Assembly: GCA_001556025.1 (NCBI GenBank)
Contig: LSIB01000111.1
Location: 1-7,484, forward strand
DNA: 7,484 nucleotides
Direction: 5' to 3'
From: Rhizobiales bacterium CCH3-A5
Lineage (GTDB): Bacteria; Pseudomonadota; Alphaproteobacteria; Rhizobiales; Beijerinckiaceae
Part shown: piece after piece, positions 6,629-7,484 of the stretch
Layout of the letters: each line of letters opens with the position of its first letter
Position numbering within the stretch: the first letter of the stretch is position 1
Notes under the pieces: generated by a model
What the model saw: the letters and a program-made list of their open reading frames with translations, nothing else
The model's database searches: none
Told to the model about the DNA's origin: nothing
Made by a program: the position numbers and the translations under genes

Positions 6629-6710
6629 GATTATGGGGCGACATCAGCTTTTCACACCGTGAAGCCGCCCCCTAATTGACCGGACACGGCCTCCCACTTC
6701 CGTAAGGGGT

Positions 6711-6731
6711 AGGAGTAATGTCGTGTCTATG
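6711..6731 (+). promoter_or_regulatory. orfA ribosome site with competing starts
   Basis: AGGAG at 6711-6715 sits 7 bases before the in-frame GTG at 6723 and 13 before the in-frame ATG at 6729. An out-of-frame ATG at 6718 opens a four-codon mini-ORF whose TGA (6730-6732) overlaps the ATG at 6729. Spacing favours the GTG; the mini-ORF could reduce or re-route initiation. Confidence 0.45.
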
Positions 6732-7121
6732 ACTGGTTCGATATCGAAGAGTGAGGTCCTTTCGGGACCCGAGCGGCGGCGTCGGTGGGCGCCTGCTGAG
6801 AAACTGGCGATTGTCGCAGAGACCTACGAGCCGGGCATGAGCGTGAGCCTGGTTGCCCGGAGGCATGGGATCGCGCCCAACCAGTTGTTCTCCTGGCGTC
6901 GGCTGGCGAACCAGGGTGCGCTGACGGCGACGCGGTCCGAGGAAGAGGTCGTTCCGGTGTCCGAGTATCGGATGCTGCAAAACCAAATCCGCGAACTGCA
7001 TCGGCTTCTCGGCAAGAAGACGCTCGAGGCCGAGATCCTAAAGGAAGCGCTCGACGCCACGGCGGGCCCAAAAAAACATCTGTTGCGCTCGCTGTCGTGG
7101 CCCAAGGACGGTTCGCGATGA
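6723..7121 (+). CDS. IS2-type transposase OrfA (helix-turn-helix DNA-binding protein)
   Basis: The 132-residue product binds the inverted repeats of the element and, fused to OrfB, forms the active transposase. Residues 17-62 are the Tnp_1-type helix-turn-helix: ERRRRWAPAEKLAIVAE, then VSLVARRHGIAPNQLFSWRRL. Residues 80-112 form an amphipathic Leu-rich coiled coil (EYRMLQNQIRELHRLL, then EAEILKEAL), used for multimerisation in IS3-family OrfA proteins. The ending LLRSLSWPKDGSR is typical of the IS2 branch. The GTG at 6723 is preferred because AGGAG lies seven bases upstream; ATG 6729 would remove only two residues. The stop codon overlaps the orfB start in ATGA. An A7 run at 7070-7076, within the codons for residues 116-118, is a candidate frameshift site. 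OrfA alone in this subgroup can repress the element's promoter. Confidence 0.9.
   Translation: MSMTGSISKSEVLSGPERRRRWAPAEKLAIVAETYEPGMSVSLVARRHGIAPNQLFSWRRLANQGALTATRSEEEVVPVSEYRMLQNQIRELHRLLGKKTLEAEILKEALDATAGPKKHLLRSLSWPKDGSR
7070..7076 (+). other. A7 slippery run, candidate programmed -1 frameshift site
   Basis: Seven A residues are read in the orfA frame as CCA AAA AAA CAT. Slipping back one base enters the orfB frame, which is open from 7076 to the ATG at 7118 and beyond with no stop. This is the arrangement used by IS3-family elements to make the OrfAB fusion. No strong downstream stimulatory hairpin was identified by eye. Confidence 0.65.
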
Positions 7122-7484
7122 AGGCCGTCTGCGAGGTGCTGGGCGTAACCCGGTCGAACATCGCCGCTCGTGCCAAGGCTCCCCTCGGCAAGCCTCGTCC
7201 GGGGCGGCCTGCTCTGCCCGACGACGAGATGGTCGTGGCGATCCAGACCATCGTCGCCGACATGCCGAGCTATGGCTATCGCCGCGTCTGGGCGCTGCTA
7301 CGCCGCGCGGCACAGGCTGACTGCCGGCCCGCGCCCAATCACAAGCGAGTCTACCGCGTCATGAAGGCCCATGGTCTGCTCCTGCAGCGTCATGCCGGCG
7401 GTGTCGAGGCGCGTCGTCACGATGGCCGTATCGCCGTCGATCGATCCAACCTGCGCTGGTGCTCGGACGGCTTCGAACTCGGCT
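7118..7484 (+). CDS. IS2-type transposase OrfB, catalytic part (cut by window edge)
   Basis: At least 122 residues are read from ATG 7118, in the -1 frame to orfA and overlapping its stop by ATGA. The functional product is most likely the OrfAB fusion made by frameshifting at 7070-7076. The N-terminal segment has EVLGVTRSNIAAR, then the IS3-type HTH_21 region with MPSYGYRRVWALLRR (49-63), then KRVYRVMKAHGLLLQR. The rve integrase core starts at NLRWCSDGFEL (111-121), where D117 should be the first of the DDE catalytic residues. The other two acids lie past the window. No internal stop or frameshift is seen, so the part visible appears intact. Confidence 0.88.
   Translation, partial: MKAVCEVLGVTRSNIAARAKAPLGKPRPGRPALPDDEMVVAIQTIVADMPSYGYRRVWALLRRAAQADCRPAPNHKRVYRVMKAHGLLLQRHAGGVEARRHDGRIAVDRSNLRWCSDGFELG

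Larger units (their letters stand above)
6660..7484 (+). mobile_element. IS3-family insertion sequence, IS2 subgroup, left part
   Basis: The left end is placed at TG 6660-6661, because from there the sequence follows the IS2 left-tip pattern: TG, six bases, GCCCC at 6667-6671, an A/T stretch, then CC-GACA and ACTT. The first ORF starts about 60 bases inside. orfA and orfB encode an IS2-type helix-turn-helix protein and the start of a DDE transposase, with a -1 frame relation. The right end, remaining transposase and right inverted repeat lie beyond the window, so a target-site duplication cannot be checked. The boundary base is an inference from the tip pattern; the family call from the proteins is strong. 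Confidence 0.85.

Noticed and set aside
5964..6644. Minus-strand 226-residue frame over the mgtC-like gene
   Set aside because: Antisense to a clearly conserved membrane protein; basic, low-complexity product with no family resemblance.
1..7484. CRISPR array, tRNA, rRNA or toxin-antitoxin module
   Set aside because: No regular repeat-spacer series, cloverleaf-like gene or recognisable toxin/antitoxin pair is visible on either strand.
1..7484. Composite transposon carrying the metal genes
   Set aside because: The flanking insertion sequences belong to different families (IS21-like and IS2-type), so they cannot act as matched ends.

Overview
The window looks like a heavy-metal resistance segment from a high-GC alphaproteobacterium, most likely of the order Rhizobiales. 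This rests on the GC-rich coding style, the CzcBA-type efflux genes with an MgtC/SapB gene beside them, the type of P1B ATPase and the style of the two insertion sequences. The genus cannot be read from the sequence. No search was run; all family calls come from reading the translated frames.

Layout from left to right. Positions 1-55 are the outer end of an insertion sequence, probably IS21 family, with internal tandem repeats. It cuts a minus-strand P1B-type heavy-metal ATPase gene (56-350), leaving only the His-rich N-terminus and the first two membrane helices. Positions 351-1144 are a low-density stretch with three doubtful or damaged minus-strand small ORFs: 454-615; 670-979, which looks like a frameshifted small exported protein; and 976-1119, which overlaps its neighbour by ATGA. 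Next come the two large minus-strand genes, czcA (1145-4408) and czcB (4427-5749), separated by 18 bases. They encode the inner-membrane pump and the periplasmic adaptor of a divalent-metal RND efflux system. No outer-membrane czcC gene is present.

A 283-base divergent intergenic region (5750-6032) carries a clean dyad symmetry (5930-5958) and separates czcBA from a plus-strand MgtC/SapB-family membrane protein gene (6033-6500). After that gene lies a short non-coding strip full of inverted repeats (6529-6671). It runs into the left end of an IS3-family element of the IS2 subgroup (from 6660), whose orfA is complete (6723-7121) and whose orfB is cut by the window edge (7118 onward). The two reading frames are joined by a candidate -1 frameshift site at an A7 run (7070-7076).

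How the parts work together: CzcA, with the acidic triad typical of divalent-cation pumps, and CzcB would export Zn, Cd or Co using the proton gradient, with a CzcC-like protein supplied from elsewhere. The P1B ATPase would have moved metal from cytoplasm to periplasm, but it appears inactivated here by insertion. The small exported ORF and its coupled partner lie between the pump and the ATPase and may be accessory periplasmic proteins, now decaying. Two insertion sequences of different families bracket the segment, so it is not a simple composite transposon. I see no clear evidence of an entirely new system; the least explained parts are the small ORFs at 454-1119, the dyad at 5930-5958 and the inverted-repeat strip at 6529-6671.
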